Assembly (NCBI GenBank): GCA_034189035.1
Contig: JAXHVA010000076.1
Location: 1-19,796 of the forward strand
Length of the DNA: 19,796 bases
Direction: 5' to 3'
Origin: JAUXFK01 sp034189035
GTDB lineage: Bacteria; Desulfobacterota; UBA8473
Position 1 is the stretch's first letter, and each line of letters begins with the position of its first letter. The notes below the pieces were generated by a model. The model searched no databases. It was not told the origin of the DNA and saw only the letters and a list, made by a program, of their open reading frames with translations. Shown here piece after piece: positions 7,679 through 16,076 of the stretch. The translations under genes and the position numbers were made by a program.

Positions 7679-8824
7679 ATGATCATGGATTTCTCTCTTA
7701 GTTCTGAACAGAAGATGTATAAGGAAGTCGCTAGAAAATTTGCAGAACTTGGGATTGCTTCCCGGATAGATGAGATGGAGACGACACGGCGCACCCCAAG
7801 GGATTTGATAAAGCAGATGCGTGATCTCAATTTCTATGGCATTCAGTATCCTGAGAAATACGGAGGCGTTGGCGGCTCATTCTTGGAATACTGTATGTTA
7901 CTGGAAGAGGTATCAAGGGTATATTGTTCAATTGGCGGTCACTTGGCTGTTAATTCCCTTTGCACTAGTACCATTTATGAATTCGGCACTGAAGCGCAAA
8001 GAGAAGAGTTTCTGCTGGATTTGATCTGCGGTGAATCTGTTGGCAGTTTTGCCTTTACAGAGCCTGATACGGGTTCGGATCCGAGGGCAATCAGGACCAC
8101 GGCATTACGAGAAAAAGATGAGTGGGTCATTAACGGAAACAAGACATTTATTACGAATTCAACCCTCCCTGGATATATGACGGTCTTTTGCAAGGACACA
8201 GAAAAGGGGGGTAAGATTACCAATATCATTATTCCAAAGTTTTGCAAGGGATACACTGTAGGCAAGCATTACGATAAACTGGGGATGCACGGGATGGAGG
8301 TTGCGGATGTATTCTTTGACAATGTACGGGTGCCTCTAGAAAATACCACAGGTGGCGAAAATGCCAGGGGCAGGGGTTTTGAGATATTGACTCAAGAGGT
8401 TGCCGGAGGTAAAACAGCTGTTTCTGCCCAATGTGTAGGTATGGCACAAGGGGCCTTGGATGAAGCGGTACTATATGCAAAGAAAAGAACCCAGCGAGGC
8501 AAGCCGATCAGCGGTTTTCAGACAATCCAATGGATTATCGGTGAGATGGCTGCTGAAGTGGAAGCTGCCCGTTATATGACATATGCAACTGCCTATGAAA
8601 AATCAAATGGTTTTGATATTACTGCCAAATCCGCCCGTGCCCGCCTTTTTTCATCACAGGTAGCCCACAGGGCAGCGAGCAATGCAATGCAGGTGATGGG
8701 TGCGTTCGGTTATATCAGGGAATTTCGTATTGAGCGTATTTTTCGGGATGTGAAACTGTCAGAAATCTATGAAGGCGTTAATGAAATTCAACGGATCATC
8801 TCCGCCTCAGAGTTGTTAAGATAA
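7679..8824 (+). CDS. Acyl-CoA dehydrogenase
   Basis: FAD enzyme that introduces a trans-2,3 double bond into an acyl-CoA and passes electrons to electron-transferring flavoprotein. It has 381 residues, standard length. Signatures: FAFTEPDTGSDPRAIRTTA (124-142, flavin and acyl-CoA site), INGNKTFITNS (151-161), GMHGMEVADVFFDNVRVP, RTQRGKPISGFQTIQW, and SEIYEGVNEIQRII at the C terminus. The catalytic base is Glu365 of YEG, the position used by short- and medium-chain and most bacterial enzymes. Either ATG 7679 or ATG 7685 could be the start; a GTAGG lies upstream. It is transcribed with the amidohydrolase and divergently from the mutase. Chain length or branching of the substrate is not readable; no etf genes are in the window. 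Confidence 0.93.
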   Translation: MIMDFSLSSEQKMYKEVARKFAELGIASRIDEMETTRRTPRDLIKQMRDLNFYGIQYPEKYGGVGGSFLEYCMLLEEVSRVYCSIGGHLAVNSLCTSTIYEFGTEAQREEFLLDLICGESVGSFAFTEPDTGSDPRAIRTTALREKDEWVINGNKTFITNSTLPGYMTVFCKDTEKGGKITNIIIPKFCKGYTVGKHYDKLGMHGMEVADVFFDNVRVPLENTTGGENARGRGFEILTQEVAGGKTAVSAQCVGMAQGALDEAVLYAKKRTQRGKPISGFQTIQWIIGEMAAEVEAARYMTYATAYEKSNGFDITAKSARARLFSSQVAHRAASNAMQVMGAFGYIREFRIERIFRDVKLSEIYEGVNEIQRIISASELLR

Positions 8825-8872
8825 AGTGAGGAAAATAACCACATTAAGAATTCATCGATATCAGATTTCATT

Positions 8873-10402
8873 TTGGTCAATGGCAATATAATTACCTTAG
8901 AGCCTGGTCTTGGTCGCGCCGAACTCGTGGCAGTCTCCAAACGAAGAATCCTCTATGTTGGAGGCAGGGAAGATTTAGATATTCTTAAAGATCGCAATAC
9001 TAGGATCATCGATTGCCACGGCAAGACCGTCTTGCCCGGGTTCAATGATGCGCATTGCCATTTCTTTGCTTTTGCTGAAAGCCTTATTGGCTGCACTTTC
9101 ATGCCACATGAAGTACATTCCATTTCTGATATACAAAAAAAAATCCGAGAGTTTTCAAAAGGATTGCCCGCTGGAACATGGATAAAGGCAAGGGCCTATG
9201 ATGGGTTCTACCTCCGTGAAAAACGCCATCCAACCCGTTGGGACCTCGATAGAGCGACTTCTGCCCACCCTGTAAAACTGACCCACAGATCCGGAAATGC
9301 CCATGTGCTAAACAGCCTGGCTATGGGGATTGTGGGAATATCGAATGAAACCCCTGAGCCACCCGGTGCGATCATAGAAAGGGAACTAAGCAGAGGAGAA
9401 CCTAATGGAATACTCTATGGCATGGGCCAGTATCTCTCAAAGGTTGTTCCCTCCTATAATACACTTGATTGTAATATTGGGGTTAAAGAGGCAGGGAAAA
9501 GACTCCTCAGTTTTGGCGTAACTTCGATTCAGGATGCTTCCCCCCAAAACGATATGAACCGCTGGCAGCTTTTACAGCATTGGAAAAAAACCGGTGATTT
9601 GAAGTGCAAAGTGAAGATGATGCTGGGTTATGAGGCCTTTGAATCCTGCCGGGAAAGAGACTTCTTTCACAAAAGAAAAAGAGACGAGCTTGATGTCTTT
9701 ACTGTGAAAATTATCCTCAACGAGACCACAGGCCGGCTCTATCCCGCCCAATCAGAATTGAATGAGATGGTTTTAAGGATCCATAAAACAGGATTGCAGG
9801 TGTCGATCCATGCCATAGAAGAACCAGCCATTAAGGCTGCCTGCACTGCGATTGCTTATGCACTTGAGGGATTCCCTCGAACAGATCACAGGCACCGCAT
9901 CGAACACTGCAGTGTGTGCCCGCCTTATTTATCAAAGAGGTTGGCCTCTCTGGGCATAATGGTTTGCACACAGCCGTCTTTTATCTATTACAGCGGGGAT
10001 CGATACGTTTGTACAGTTCCGGATTCACAGTTGAGACATATATACCCTATAGCTTCGCTGATGAAAAACGGCATTCATGTGATTAGCGGATCGGACTGCC
10101 CTGTGGTCTCTCCAGATCCTTTGCTCGGGATTTATGCTGCAATTTCGCGAATGTCAAAGACAAAAGAAGAGATTTTACCCGAAGAAGGGATACACCCGTT
10201 AGATGCGCTCCGGATGTATACGGAAAACGGTGCAAAGGCCAACTTTGAAGAGAGGATCAAAGGCACGATTGCGCCAGGGAAACGGGCCGATCTGGTGGTC
10301 TTGAGTGCTGATCCTACTTCAATCCCTGTTGAAGAGATGAAAGACGTTCGGGTAAAGATGGCAATGGTCGATGGAGAGATCGTATGGGAAGACTTCCAGT
10401 AA
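8873..10402 (+). CDS. Amidohydrolase family protein (YtcJ-like)
   Basis: Metal-dependent hydrolase of the amidohydrolase superfamily (Amidohydro_3), about 509 residues. Ligand motifs: DAHCHF (H61, H63), a candidate bridging or carboxylated Lys279 in FTVKIIL, SIHAIEE (H313), HRIEHCS (H345) and SGSDCP (D408). The C-terminal strand cap APGKRADLVVLSADP is typical. YtcJ-type enzymes cleave C-N bonds of amides, N-formyl compounds or ring systems, but their substrates are mostly unknown. The start is uncertain: TTG 8873 has no ribosome binding site, yet the frame is open back to the dehydrogenase stop at 8822. The upstream codons read IKNSSISDFILVNGN, matching the usual DxILVNGN start of the family. 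GTGAGG at 8826-8831 would suit ATT 8843. Probably translated in tandem with the dehydrogenase. Confidence 0.85.
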   Translation: MVNGNIITLEPGLGRAELVAVSKRRILYVGGREDLDILKDRNTRIIDCHGKTVLPGFNDAHCHFFAFAESLIGCTFMPHEVHSISDIQKKIREFSKGLPAGTWIKARAYDGFYLREKRHPTRWDLDRATSAHPVKLTHRSGNAHVLNSLAMGIVGISNETPEPPGAIIERELSRGEPNGILYGMGQYLSKVVPSYNTLDCNIGVKEAGKRLLSFGVTSIQDASPQNDMNRWQLLQHWKKTGDLKCKVKMMLGYEAFESCRERDFFHKRKRDELDVFTVKIILNETTGRLYPAQSELNEMVLRIHKTGLQVSIHAIEEPAIKAACTAIAYALEGFPRTDHRHRIEHCSVCPPYLSKRLASLGIMVCTQPSFIYYSGDRYVCTVPDSQLRHIYPIASLMKNGIHVISGSDCPVVSPDPLLGIYAAISRMSKTKEEILPEEGIHPLDALRMYTENGAKANFEERIKGTIAPGKRADLVVLSADPTSIPVEEMKDVRVKMAMVDGEIVWEDFQ

Positions 10403-10408
10403 TTCTAT

Positions 10409-10448
10409 GTATCGGAGCTGTCATTTAAATAAGAAACAGCCCCGATAC
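10409..10448. terminator. Shared hairpin between convergent genes
   Basis: GTATCGGAGCTGT (10409-10421) pairs with ACAGCCCCGATAC (10436-10448): a 13-bp stem with one mismatch and a 14-base loop. It lies between the amidohydrolase stop and the end of the first CaiB gene. Neither side has a long T-run, so it may act as a bidirectional transcript-end structure rather than a strict intrinsic terminator. Confidence 0.55.
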
Positions 10449-10463
10449 TGAGGTAATCTTCTC

Positions 10464-11690
10464 TTATGCGAGTTTATGCAGGTGAGGCTCCAGTTCTTCC
10501 GCATGCTCTTCCTGCTCTTTTTTGAGGGCCGCTATTTTTTCATCAGAATACCCGAGTATCCCTTTAAGTACTTCATCCGTGTGTTGTCCTATGAGTGCAG
10601 TAGGGGTATTCTCTCCTTCAATGGCATCGATGACCTTTATCGGGCAGGCAATCGCCCTTACCTTTCCGTATTCAGGATGCTCCATGGAGATAACGGTCTT
10701 ATTATGGATTACCTGAGGATCCTCTACAACTTTATCGAGGGTGTTAATAGGACCGGAGGGGATGTCCTGGGCACGCAGAAGCTCTACCCAGTCTTCGCTA
10801 TTAGCCTCTTGAAGAGCGCTCTCCAGCTCTTTTACAAAATCACCGTGGTTGAGTATCTGTGCAAGGATATCGCTGAATCTGGGGTCTTCGATCATATCTT
10901 CTCTGTTTACCGCCCTGGCTAATCTTGGCCAGCTAGGACCTACGGCTACATAACCATCTTTGGTCTTAAAGTACCCAAGAGTTGGAAGTATCGGGTGTAC
11001 GGAACCTTGAGGAGGGGGAACATTTCCAGAGATAAAGAAGTTCTGGAAGTGATTCGCAAGCAGGGACATCGTCGCATCTATGAGGTTGACTTCCACCTTT
11101 CTCCCCTTACCGGTATGCTCCCTTTCATAAAGAGCTATTACAATACCAAACGCTGCGTATATGCCTGAAGAGATATCGGCCACTGCTCCACCTGATCTCA
11201 TTGGTCTACCACCGGGTTCACCACATAGCCCGGCCATCCCGCTTATACCTTGTGCTATATCGTCAAAAGAGGGTTGATTCGCGTAGGGACCTGAAGAGCC
11301 GTACCCACTGATTGAACAACAGATGATTTTGGGATTGATCTTCTTCAGGGACTCGTAATCTGCTCCTAGTCTTTCCATAGAACCGGCCCTGAAATTATCG
11401 AAGATCACATCAGAGACTTTAACCAGTTCATAGAGAGCCTCTTTCCCGGTCTCGGTATACATGTCAAGTACGATACACTTTTTGTTTCTACCCAGAGCCA
11501 TTGCATAGTAGCTTAAGGCAGGGTTATTGTCGTGCCAGGGGGGCGCTTTTCTGATCATATCGCCTTCCGGGGACTCGATCTTGATTACCTCTGCCCCCAT
11601 ATCTCCCAGGATCTGAGAGCCAAAGGGACCGGCATGCGCCTGCGTCAAATCCAGAACCCTTACCCCCGTTAAAGGACCTTTTATTGCCAT
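10464..11690 (-). CDS. CaiB/BaiF family III CoA-transferase (copy 1)
   Basis: Family III CoA-transferase, 408 residues, full length. N-terminal GVRVLDLTQAHAGPFGSQIL and MGAEVIKIESPEGD form the CoA-binding part. SISGYGSSGPYANQPSFD is a conserved segment, and ADISSGIYAA supplies the expected catalytic Asp172, which forms the aspartyl-CoA intermediate. HTGKGRKVEVNLIDA follows. ATG 11690 has a perfect AAAGGAGGT ribosome binding site, and a near-consensus promoter lies about 100 bp upstream, so the gene can be expressed apart from the other two CaiB genes. Such enzymes exchange CoA among carnitine, oxalate/formate, succinate, mesaconate or aromatic acids; the pair of acids here is unknown. It fits activation of the starting acid of the pathway. 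Confidence 0.92.
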   Translation of the reverse strand: MAIKGPLTGVRVLDLTQAHAGPFGSQILGDMGAEVIKIESPEGDMIRKAPPWHDNNPALSYYAMALGRNKKCIVLDMYTETGKEALYELVKVSDVIFDNFRAGSMERLGADYESLKKINPKIICCSISGYGSSGPYANQPSFDDIAQGISGMAGLCGEPGGRPMRSGGAVADISSGIYAAFGIVIALYEREHTGKGRKVEVNLIDATMSLLANHFQNFFISGNVPPPQGSVHPILPTLGYFKTKDGYVAVGPSWPRLARAVNREDMIEDPRFSDILAQILNHGDFVKELESALQEANSEDWVELLRAQDIPSGPINTLDKVVEDPQVIHNKTVISMEHPEYGKVRAIACPIKVIDAIEGENTPTALIGQHTDEVLKGILGYSDEKIAALKKEQEEHAEELEPHLHKLA

Positions 11691-11787
11691 CTCTACCTCC
11701 TTTCAAGGTTATTATCCCGCTCATTTAAAGGGGCGAATGCCCCATTGAGGGGAAAAGAAAAAATATGATTTCCTTATAAATTAATTT

Positions 11788-11816
11788 TTTATACCAGACA
11801 ACCGAACGTGTGTCAA
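11788..11816 (-). promoter_or_regulatory. Near-consensus promoter of CaiB copy 1
   Basis: On the minus strand TTGACA (11816-11811) and TATAAA (11793-11788) are separated by exactly 17 bp. Transcription should start near 11781, giving a leader of about 90 bases before ATG 11690. No operator palindrome was noticed. Confidence 0.75.
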
Positions 11817-11870
11817 GCCAGAAATAAATTAATCGGCTGGAGCTTAAGGGGTTGTTTTTCAAAAAACAAT

Positions 11871-13058
11871 CTACCCTATAATTCCCTTTTCAATGTACGA
11901 GGAAAGCTCGTCTTCTTTTATACCAAGCAGGTCCATAAACACGTATTGATTGTCCTCACCCAAAACCGGCGAGGTCTTCCAGCCGGCACTCACATCGCTA
12001 TTCAAATGAACAGGGTATGTATCGGACATAGTCATACCCAAAATCGGATGTTCGATACTCACGAAGTAATCCCTTGCCATAAGCTGCGGATCCTCTGCCA
12101 TGTCTTCGGCATTTTGGACTATACCTGCTGGTACCCCTGCCTCTTGAAGAAGCCGAACAATATCTTTTGAAGTGTGAGTGATCGTCCACTGTTCAATCAA
12201 TTCATCCAGCTCCTGTGCATGTTCCCTCCGTTTTGATAGTGTAGAGAACCTCTTTTGCTGAGTCCAAGAGGGGGACCCCATGACACTACACAGGGTCTGC
12301 CACTGTGTCTCATAGAAGACTGCTATCACACACCACTGATCTTCTCCCAGACACGTATAACACCCGTATGGAGCAGCCGATATATGATCAGCAAGATTGC
12401 CCTCAGGTAAAATTTCATGCTGATTCATCGATGCATCCATAAGGGAAGGCCCCATCAATGTGCACATGGCCTCATACTCTGAAATGTCTATATATTGCCC
12501 CTTTCCTGTCTTGTCCCGAAATTCCAGGGCTGCAAGCACGGCCAGTGCGCTGTAAAGGCTGGCAATAATGTCTGCATATGCATAACCAAGCCCGGAAGGG
12601 GTCTCTTTGCTGGAAGAACTGAGATAGGTAATACCTGAGAGTGCCTGAATTGTAGCCCCATATGCCACAGAGTTTTTCCAGGGACCGCTTTGCCCCATTG
12701 CTGACATACTCACCACGATCAGATCCGGCTTGACCTCTTTCAGCCTCGTATAGTCCAATCCCCAGTTCGGCATCACCCGCGGGGAAAAATTCTCAATCAC
12801 CACATCGCTGATCTTTGCTAACCTCAAAGCGATTTCCCTTGCTTCCGGATAGCTCATATCCAGTGTAATTCCCCGTTTGCTTCTGTTCCATGTAGTAAAA
12901 TAGCCTCCCAGATTGGACTCAGCGCCTTTTGCCATCTTTTTACATTGTACTTTAATGACTTCAGCACCGAAATCCGCGAGGATCCTTGTGACATAGGGGC
13001 CAGCAAGCATCCATGTAAAATCGAGGACTCTCAATCCTTTTAGGGGGTGTTTTTCCAT
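11871..13058 (-). CDS. CaiB/BaiF family III CoA-transferase (copy 2)
   Basis: Family III CoA-transferase. From ATG 13058 it is 395 residues and begins MEKHPLKGLRVLDFTW, the normal start of the family. The frame also allows a GTG at 13118, adding 20 residues without family resemblance; both have only weak ACGGAA sites. Conserved parts: LAGPYVTRILADFGAEVIKV, SMSAMGQSGPW, YADIIASLYSAL with the catalytic Asp (residue 153 from ATG 13058), KTGKGQYIDISEYEA, and AGVPAGIVQNAED near the C terminus. It follows CaiB copy 3 closely on the same strand, so the two should be co-transcribed and may form a two-subunit enzyme, as known for BbsEF (benzylsuccinate) and SmtAB (malate). This would be the catalytic subunit. 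Confidence 0.9.
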   Translation of the reverse strand: MEKHPLKGLRVLDFTWMLAGPYVTRILADFGAEVIKVQCKKMAKGAESNLGGYFTTWNRSKRGITLDMSYPEAREIALRLAKISDVVIENFSPRVMPNWGLDYTRLKEVKPDLIVVSMSAMGQSGPWKNSVAYGATIQALSGITYLSSSSKETPSGLGYAYADIIASLYSALAVLAALEFRDKTGKGQYIDISEYEAMCTLMGPSLMDASMNQHEILPEGNLADHISAAPYGCYTCLGEDQWCVIAVFYETQWQTLCSVMGSPSWTQQKRFSTLSKRREHAQELDELIEQWTITHTSKDIVRLLQEAGVPAGIVQNAEDMAEDPQLMARDYFVSIEHPILGMTMSDTYPVHLNSDVSAGWKTSPVLGEDNQYVFMDLLGIKEDELSSYIEKGIIG

Positions 13059-13124
13059 TGAATATTCCGTTAAATAGCTACTGAGACCGATTTTTTGCAA
13101 AGAGAAGTCAATAAGCACTTTCCG

Positions 13125-14375
13125 TTAAATGACACCTGATGAGGACAGCTCTAGGATCTGATCACCGGAAAGTCCCAGTTCTTTTTGGTAGACTGAAAGA
13201 TTGTCCTCTCCAATCAGAGGGGCTCGTCTCCTTTGATGAAATAGGGTATTACTAAACCGATAAGGCACACCGGGATATTTAACGGTCATGTCACTTTCAT
13301 GATGATCCATCTGAGTGAAAAAACCACGTGCTTCAAGCTGAGGGCTTTTCAAGACTTCAGAAGGGGACTGAATCGGTGCCCATGGAAAATGCATAAGTTG
13401 GCCCAGTTCAAAGAGTTCGGATTTGGTATGGGTCATGGCCCAGCGTTGTAAGACCTCGATCACGTGGTCGATGTGTTCTCGACGATAGTGCTCGTCCTTC
13501 CAGCTTAGTTCCGTCAAGTCGTCTGCCATACCTTCATTGTCCAAAAGTCCGATGAGCGTTTCCCATTGTTGAAAGAGGGTCAAAAGAATATACCCATCCT
13601 TGCAAGCGAAAATGCAAAAAGAATTATCCCAGTGTAAACCTCCCTGCCTTTTAGGGATTATCCGGTCAAAAAAATAACGGACCATCACATGATCTATAGT
13701 AGAGGTAACCGCTTCCTGTAGTGAAACATCGATCTCTTTTCCTTTTCCGCTTTGGGCCCTGCTTCGAAGGGCCAGCAGAATCGCAACTGCACAGTAAAGA
13801 GAAGCAGCATAATAGGACTGTTCACCAAAGGGTTTAACAGGGGCACAAGAGGGAAAACCAGATACATGCATGGCCCCACCAAAGGCACAGGCAACAAGGT
13901 CACAGGATGTGTATCTGCAGCGGGGGCCTTTCTTGCCAAAACCGGTCACAGACACCATAATAAGGCCGGGGTTTATCTCACTTAAGGCATCAAAACCCAA
14001 ATCCATGTCCTTCATGTATCCCGGACATGAGGTGACAACAATAATATCCGTTTTTCGAATGAGCCTTAAAAATATTTCCCTGCCGGCGCTCTGTTCAATA
14101 TCGAGGGTGATCCCACGTTTGTTAGAATTATTATACTCAAAAGACAGACTTGTTTTTTGTTTTGACGAACTCTTCAAAAACGGGCCAAGCCTTCTTGAGG
14201 GATCTCCCCCCGGCCTTTCCACTTTAATGACAGATGCACCTAAATCTGCAAGGAGCTTAGAGCAAAAACTCGCCTTTTCGTCTGCAAGGTCCAGAACACT
14301 TGTTTTTGTAAGAAGAACGTTTATATTGCCTGTGAGTTTCATTTTTCTAAATAACCATACCTTCTGCTGCGCCAC
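13125..14375 (-). CDS. CaiB/BaiF family III CoA-transferase-like protein (copy 3), catalytic Asp missing
   Basis: 416 residues from GTG 14375 (GACGAGG upstream); ATG 14342 is an alternative that begins MKLTGNINV directly after the stop of an upstream frame. The CoA-transferase fold is clear: VLDLADEKASFCSKLLADLG, SVIKVERPGGDPSRR, SVTGFGKKGP, QSGKGKEIDVSLQEA. Where relatives have ADxxSG, this protein has FGEQSYYAASLY. By counting back from the SGKG motif, the Asp position holds Tyr188, and there is no Asp at all between residues 171 and 215. It is therefore probably non-catalytic, or uses another residue such as Glu185. Its position right before copy 2 suggests a structural or substrate-binding partner subunit. 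Confidence 0.85.
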   Translation of the reverse strand: MAQQKVWLFRKMKLTGNINVLLTKTSVLDLADEKASFCSKLLADLGASVIKVERPGGDPSRRLGPFLKSSSKQKTSLSFEYNNSNKRGITLDIEQSAGREIFLRLIRKTDIIVVTSCPGYMKDMDLGFDALSEINPGLIMVSVTGFGKKGPRCRYTSCDLVACAFGGAMHVSGFPSCAPVKPFGEQSYYAASLYCAVAILLALRSRAQSGKGKEIDVSLQEAVTSTIDHVMVRYFFDRIIPKRQGGLHWDNSFCIFACKDGYILLTLFQQWETLIGLLDNEGMADDLTELSWKDEHYRREHIDHVIEVLQRWAMTHTKSELFELGQLMHFPWAPIQSPSEVLKSPQLEARGFFTQMDHHESDMTVKYPGVPYRFSNTLFHQRRRAPLIGEDNLSVYQKELGLSGDQILELSSSGVI

Positions 14376-14493
14376 AATAGGCCTCGTCTTTTATCAGATC
14401 GTCTTCTATCCGACCAGTCCTTTCACGGCTGTAACCGAGATACTCTCTGATCTCATCTACGGATGCCCCGGATTCTTCCGGCTTTACCAAGTC
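14348..14493 (-). other. Open frame of about 48 codons, possible gene remnant
   Basis: Directly after the stop of the decayed PIN frame, the same minus-strand frame stays open as DLVKPEESGASVDEIREYLG, then YSRERTGRIEDDLIKDEAYC and GAAEGMVI, ending in TAG five bases before the alternative ATG 14342 of CaiB copy 3. A TTG at its second codon could start it, but no ribosome binding site is evident. The composition looks protein-like. I do not recognise a family; it may be the end of a lost gene or a spurious run. Confidence 0.3.
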
Positions 14494-14775
14494 TCATGCG
14501 ATTTGTTCAAAAACTTTTTGATAATCAGCGAGTTTTTCCACATGATAGAATCTATTAACCTTGGCAACATGCTTGAAATCATTGGTAACGAATATCGTCG
14601 TTTATGATTGCTAAAGCATGATATAAAGAACCGCTGAGTTCAGGATAACCACTGCATAACACGGTGAAGAGTCCCCAAAACACCTAATCGTGATTGTCTC
14701 TGCATAATAATAACAGTTTCTTACCAAAATGCCTACAAATATCAACTGCTTTTTTTGAACAAGGCCCCTTTTTTG
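14494..14775 (-). pseudogene. Decayed PIN-domain (VapC-like) protein
   Basis: Reading the minus strand across frames recovers a PIN-domain C-terminal half. It begins KAVDICRHFGKKLLLLCRDN, has an in-frame TAG at 14686-14684, then GLFTVLCSGYPELSGSLYHA and LAIINDD. A frameshift near 14597-14602 is followed by IFVTNDFKHVAKVNRFYHVE and KLADYQKVFEQIA, ending at TGA 14494. The YHALAI and VTNDFKH motifs are characteristic of PIN ribonucleases, where the Asp of TND is a metal ligand. No start or N-terminal DxxV motif is left. This explains most of the 427-bp stretch between CaiB copy 3 and the DUF1439 gene. Two independent lesions plus the missing 5' end argue against simple sequencing error. Confidence 0.6.
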
Positions 14776-14802
14776 CCTGCTATTCTCATCCCCTATTCTT
14801 TT

Positions 14803-15360
14803 TTATTCCTTTTTTCTCACGAGATCCGATAGTTCGAGGATGAGCTTGCCATTCCGGACAGCAACGGAGGAGAGTATGCTTTTAGTTATCCTTTGGGCGA
14901 CATTATCGTCCTTTAGTCTATAAACAAGAATAACAGGTAAAGAATGGCGCATCAACTCTTGCAGTGCCTGCTGTATTGATGATGCGATATCTGCGGGAAA
15001 ATCGTGGATATCAAGACGTCTTATTTTTGGGTCATGCAAATAAAACTCTCCGGTCTCCTGGCGATATTCCAGATCGCCATCGATCGAGCCCCGTCCCTTA
15101 CCCGTCATGATGCCGGTTACATCCGCCGACATGGAAAACTCCAGTCCGATGCGACTTGATTTCTGCTCAAGAAATACAATGGGACGATATAGAGTCAGCT
15201 TAGCAAAGGGCGTGACATGCTCGATCGGAAAGTAATGTTCAACCGTGTCTTGCACTTGTTGTTTGGTCAGCTCAACCGTGTAGGCCGCAACATCCGCACA
15301 TTGCATCAGACAAAAGAGCATTGCAATAAATAATCGACGAATGTGCTTGTTAATTGTCAT
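14803..15360 (-). CDS. Exported DUF1439 (YceB-like) protein
   Basis: 185 residues with an N-terminal signal sequence: MTINKHIRRL, a hydrophobic core about 10-20, and a likely signal peptidase I cut after DVAA (residue 26). LMQC near the core resembles a lipobox only poorly, so lipidation is uncertain. The mature part has the DUF1439 pattern: YTVELTKQQVQDTVEHYFP, LTLYRPIVFLEQKSSRIGLE, GSIDGDLEYRQETGEFYLHD. Relatives such as E. coli YceB are small beta-rich envelope proteins, thought to bind lipid-like ligands. AGGAG lies seven bases before the ATG. It stands alone between pseudogenes and has no evident link to the CoA genes. Confidence 0.8.
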   Translation of the reverse strand: MTINKHIRRLFIAMLFCLMQCADVAAYTVELTKQQVQDTVEHYFPIEHVTPFAKLTLYRPIVFLEQKSSRIGLEFSMSADVTGIMTGKGRGSIDGDLEYRQETGEFYLHDPKIRRLDIHDFPADIASSIQQALQELMRHSLPVILVYRLKDDNVAQRITKSILSSVAVRNGKLILELSDLVRKKE

Positions 15361-15763
15361 CTCATATCTCCTATTTTTAATTAATAGTATTGAATTATTT
15401 AATTTTCATATTGTTTCATACATCGTGATAACTTATTAAATGACCGACAGGTATCACCTAATAAAGCTGTTAAACAGCAGTGAGATCATAAATTTGATCG
15501 ACTTGAAAATGGACACTGCTATAGCCTGTTCGAGTTCATTTGGTTGTTATCTTTTCTTTTATTTGCAGCTTGTAAAGGAGGGGCTTTTGCCAAATCGATT
15601 TTCGAGGTTTTTGCAGTAATTTTTAGAATGTGATGGCTGCTATGTTATTGATTTTATTGGAGCCAAATCTTTAAAAAAATCGAAGTTGTCTGCAAAATTG
15701 CTTTGGACAACGACCCGTCAAGGTCTGACCCATTATCCAAGTCTCATCCGCAAGTCTCACATT

Positions 15764-15874
15764 TCCACCTTAAGCGCAGATACCCTTAAATCTGCTAGGA
15801 CTAAGAGCAAAAACACGCCTTTTCGTCTGCAAGGTCCAGGCCCCTTATTCCTGCAAGAAGACCGTTTTTATTGC
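15764..15874 (-). pseudogene. Fragment resembling the 5' end of a CaiB/BaiF gene
   Basis: About 110 bp align with 14218-14330, the N-terminal coding part of CaiB copy 3, including the shared block CGCCTTTTCGTCTGCAAGGT and the following GTAAGAAG/GCAAGAAG. In translation it still reads LDLADEKACFCS before stops appear, where the intact gene has LDLADEKASFCS. It is thus the remnant of a duplicated or paralogous CoA-transferase gene. The rest of 15361-16076 holds no other gene I can support; a 112-codon plus-strand frame over the same stretch is an artefact of this remnant. Confidence 0.6.
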
Positions 15875-16076
15875 AAATACCTGAATGATGTATTCTTCTG
15901 CTTTCCTGTTTCTATGCAAAAACACTTGAGAAGTTCCTGCATGAAATCTATCCTGGAATTGAACTTTTTGGGGATGAAATCATTAAATTGCTCTTTAGTA
16001 GCGTTGTCCGTAAGCCCCTGGTGAGAAATACCGAACCTTCCGGCTGAAGCATCGTCCAATCCTGCAAGGTACCAAG

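Noticed and set aside
13870..14607. A 245-codon plus-strand open frame
   Set aside because: It runs antisense to CaiB copy 3 and to the PIN remnant, has no family resemblance, and the opposite strand carries clear motifs.
15686..16024. A 112-codon plus-strand open frame
   Set aside because: It is antisense to the CaiB fragment and to the area next to the hicB remnant and has no recognisable motif.
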